A program made the translations under genes and the position numbers. The notes under the pieces are model-generated. The model was not told the DNA's origin and did no database searches. It saw only the letters and a list, made by a program, of their open reading frames with translations. Source: Ardenticatenia bacterium (GTDB lineage Bacteria > Chloroflexota > Anaerolineae > Aggregatilineales > Aggregatilineaceae). From it: 10,344 bases of DNA. Below, one piece after another: positions 6,644 through 10,344 of this stretch. The stretch spans positions 1 through 10,344 of the forward strand of contig JALSSH010000376.1 in the NCBI GenBank assembly GCA_026984385.1, given 5' to 3'. Numbering within the stretch: the first letter of the stretch is position 1; every line of letters starts with the position of its first letter.

Positions 6644-6672
6644 TTGCCTTCTCGCGTGAATCACTCTACAAT
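6644..6672 (+). promoter_or_regulatory. Sigma-70-type promoter of the NACHT-FGE gene
   Basis: TTGCCT (6644-6649) and TACAAT (6667-6672) have exactly 17 bases between them. Transcription would start near 6679, about 34 bases before the ATG at 6713, whose ribosome binding site is the G-run AGGGGGG (6702-6708). A second TACAAT at 6680-6685 lacks a good -35. The gene therefore seems to be expressed on its own from within the island. Confidence 0.65.
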
Positions 6673-6712
6673 ACACGCTTACAATCTTGTCATACGCGCG
6701 TAGGGGGGACAG

Positions 6713-9689
<2,977 letters not shown>

Positions 9690-9700
<11 letters not shown>

Positions 9701-10061
9701 TCTCTGGTCGGCGCGGCTGTGGGAGACGGCCAACGCGGAAGACCGACGGGGGATGGTGCACAACCTGTTTGAGGAGTTGGTGGTAGACTTGGACGCGCGA
9801 CGGATTGTGGATTTCAAACTCAAGCCCTGGGCGGATCGGTTTTTGGTGTTGCGCATGGTGCTCCAGGAGGAAGAGCATCCCGAGTTGGCCGAAAAAGTAC
9901 GCGCAGAGTTGGCCCAAAACGAAACTCCCCCGACCGCTCAGGGTCAGGGGAATGATATGCCCCATAGGGGCTTTGAAGGCCAAAAACGTTCGTGCGCTGG
10001 AGATACCCTGGGCGGTCGCGCATATCCTCGCGCAGCTTTACACTTTCCCCACGCCGCCTGA
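9690..10061 (+). pseudogene. C-terminal remnant of a serine-recombinase-like protein
   Basis: Immediately around the NACHT-FGE stop codon a new frame opens. It reads DLWSARLWETANAEDRRGMV and then NLFEELVVDLDARRIVDFKL followed by KPWADRFLVL. This resembles the tail of large serine recombinases: a leucine/arginine-rich helix, then a VDLD-RRIV strand and a KPKP-like end. There is no start codon or ribosome binding site at the left edge and no catalytic resolvase domain, so the N-terminal majority is missing. An ATG at 9753 could initiate a 102-aa product, but this would only be the tail. The recognisable part ends near 9920; the frame then runs on to a stop at 10061, overlapping the HTH gene in another frame. 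Identification rests on pattern recognition and is moderately sure. Confidence 0.6.
9928..9950 (+). promoter_or_regulatory. Hairpin covering the ribosome binding site of the small HTH gene
   Basis: CCCCGACC (9928-9935) can pair with GGTC-A-GGGG (9942-9950, one bulged A). The right arm includes the AGGG and AGGGG stretches that are the only candidate ribosome binding sites before the ATG at 9952. A second small hairpin, GCCCC-ATA-GGGGC (9959-9971), lies just after the ATG. Translation of the HTH gene could depend on ribosomes opening this region while reading the upstream recombinase frame. Confidence 0.4.
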
Positions 10062-10200
10062 CTCCGCTCTCACCACACGCGAACGCAACATCATCATCCG
10101 CGCACGGCACGCGGCGGGCGTTTTGCAAGCGGAACTGGCGCGGCAGTTTGGCATTTCGCCCCAGCGCGTGCACCAGATCGTGCACGGGCGGCGGAAGTGA
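9952..10200 (+). CDS. Small helix-turn-helix protein (82 aa)
   Basis: Begins MICPIGALKAKNVRALEIPW and ends in a helix-turn-helix of the sigma-region-4/HTH type: ERNIIIRARHAAGVLQAELA, then RQFGISPQRVHQIVHGRRK. The C-terminal tri-helical pattern (QAELARQFGISPQRVHQI, about 59-76) is a convincing DNA-binding unit. The first 40 residues are not recognised. The start at ATG 9952 is uncertain: the frame stays open upstream to 9805, where it is out of phase with the recombinase remnant. AGGG lies eight bases upstream but within a hairpin. It overlaps the remnant's reading frame, which suggests that recombinase tail and HTH formed one module or one gene later frameshifted. The last bases of the gene are the 41-bp repeat. 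Possible roles are control or DNA docking for a recombinase. Confidence 0.65.
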   Translation: MICPIGALKAKNVRALEIPWAVAHILAQLYTFPTPPDSALTTRERNIIIRARHAAGVLQAELARQFGISPQRVHQIVHGRRK

Positions 10201-10202
10201 GG
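10162..10202. repeat. Right copy of 41-bp exact direct repeat
   Basis: Identical to 6232-6272, in the same orientation. It forms the 3' end of the intact small HTH gene, including its TGA stop (10198-10200). The two copies bracket 3,889 bases of sequence. The GTGCAC-N6-GTGCAC core lies at 10168-10185. Confidence 0.95.
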
Positions 10203-10205
10203 ACG

Positions 10206-10344
10206 CTACACTCTATGCTGCGTAACACGGGCCCATAGCGCCTCCAAGTTGGTGCGTATGTCCAACGCGATCTCGCCCTCATAGCTTAACAACAGAGGAA
10301 TAATCGGCACGCTGAGCTTAAGTTTGTGAGCCACGCTGCCTTCC
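10206..10344 (-). CDS. Unknown protein, C-terminal 45 residues (cut by window edge)
   Basis: On the minus strand a frame enters from the right edge and ends at TAG (10208-10206). The readable end includes VAHKLKLSVPIIPLLLSYEG, then EIALDIRTNLEALWARV and TQHRV. The protein-like composition, with a hydrophobic KLSVPIIPLLLSYE strand/helix and a charged terminal helix, supports a real gene rather than chance. I do not recognise the family with confidence. It converges on the HTH gene with only 5 bases between the two stops, so it lies just outside the island repeat and is probably part of the host side or of a neighbouring element. Confidence 0.6.
   Translation of the reverse strand, partial: EGSVAHKLKLSVPIIPLLLSYEGEIALDIRTNLEALWARVTQHRV

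Overview
The window looks like a GC-rich chromosome segment from a Chloroflexota-type bacterium (Anaerolineae/Caldilineae-like). This is inferred from gene style: a split methylmalonyl-CoA mutase B12 subunit with MeaB, a PPi-type phosphofructokinase, a large NACHT/FGE protein and a serine-recombinase-like tail. No rRNA or other marker is present, so the assignment is tentative. No tRNA, rRNA, CRISPR array or insertion sequence was recognised.

Layout. Positions 1-3166 (minus strand) hold a transport operon read right to left: a LacI-family regulator, a polyamine/iron-type periplasmic binding protein, and two MetI-like permeases, the second cut by the window edge. A tandem LacI-type operator, a perfect 22-bp palindrome, sits next to the regulator's own promoter. 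A large folded DNA/RNA element lies between the binding-protein and permease genes. Positions 3319-4809 (plus) hold a two-gene unit encoding the B12-binding subunit of methylmalonyl-CoA mutase and its GTPase chaperone MeaB; the catalytic mutase subunit is not in the window. Positions 4895-6229 (plus) hold a 6-phosphofructokinase with PPi-type signature residues, its own -10 box and a strong intrinsic terminator.

The accessory part runs from 6232 to 10202. It is bounded by an exact 41-bp direct repeat (6232-6272 and 10162-10202). The repeat is the 3' end of a small helix-turn-helix gene that is intact at the right end and reduced to this scrap at the left. Inside is one large gene (995 aa) with domain order DUF4062 - NACHT NTPase - winged helix - FGE/SUMF1 (C-type-lectin fold). 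This is the architecture of a STAND-type conflict or immune receptor. Its stop codon abuts the C-terminal remnant of what looks like a serine recombinase, followed by the small HTH gene. The simplest reading is a mobile or recombination-shaped island of about 3.9 kb, placed just behind the phosphofructokinase terminator, that carries a candidate antiphage receptor. After the island, a convergent minus-strand gene of unknown function is cut by the right edge.

Left to 6229 is ordinary metabolism and transport. The part most worth attention is the 41-bp-repeat-bounded NACHT-FGE island, including its decayed recombinase and the lectin-fold C-terminus that lacks FGE catalytic cysteines.
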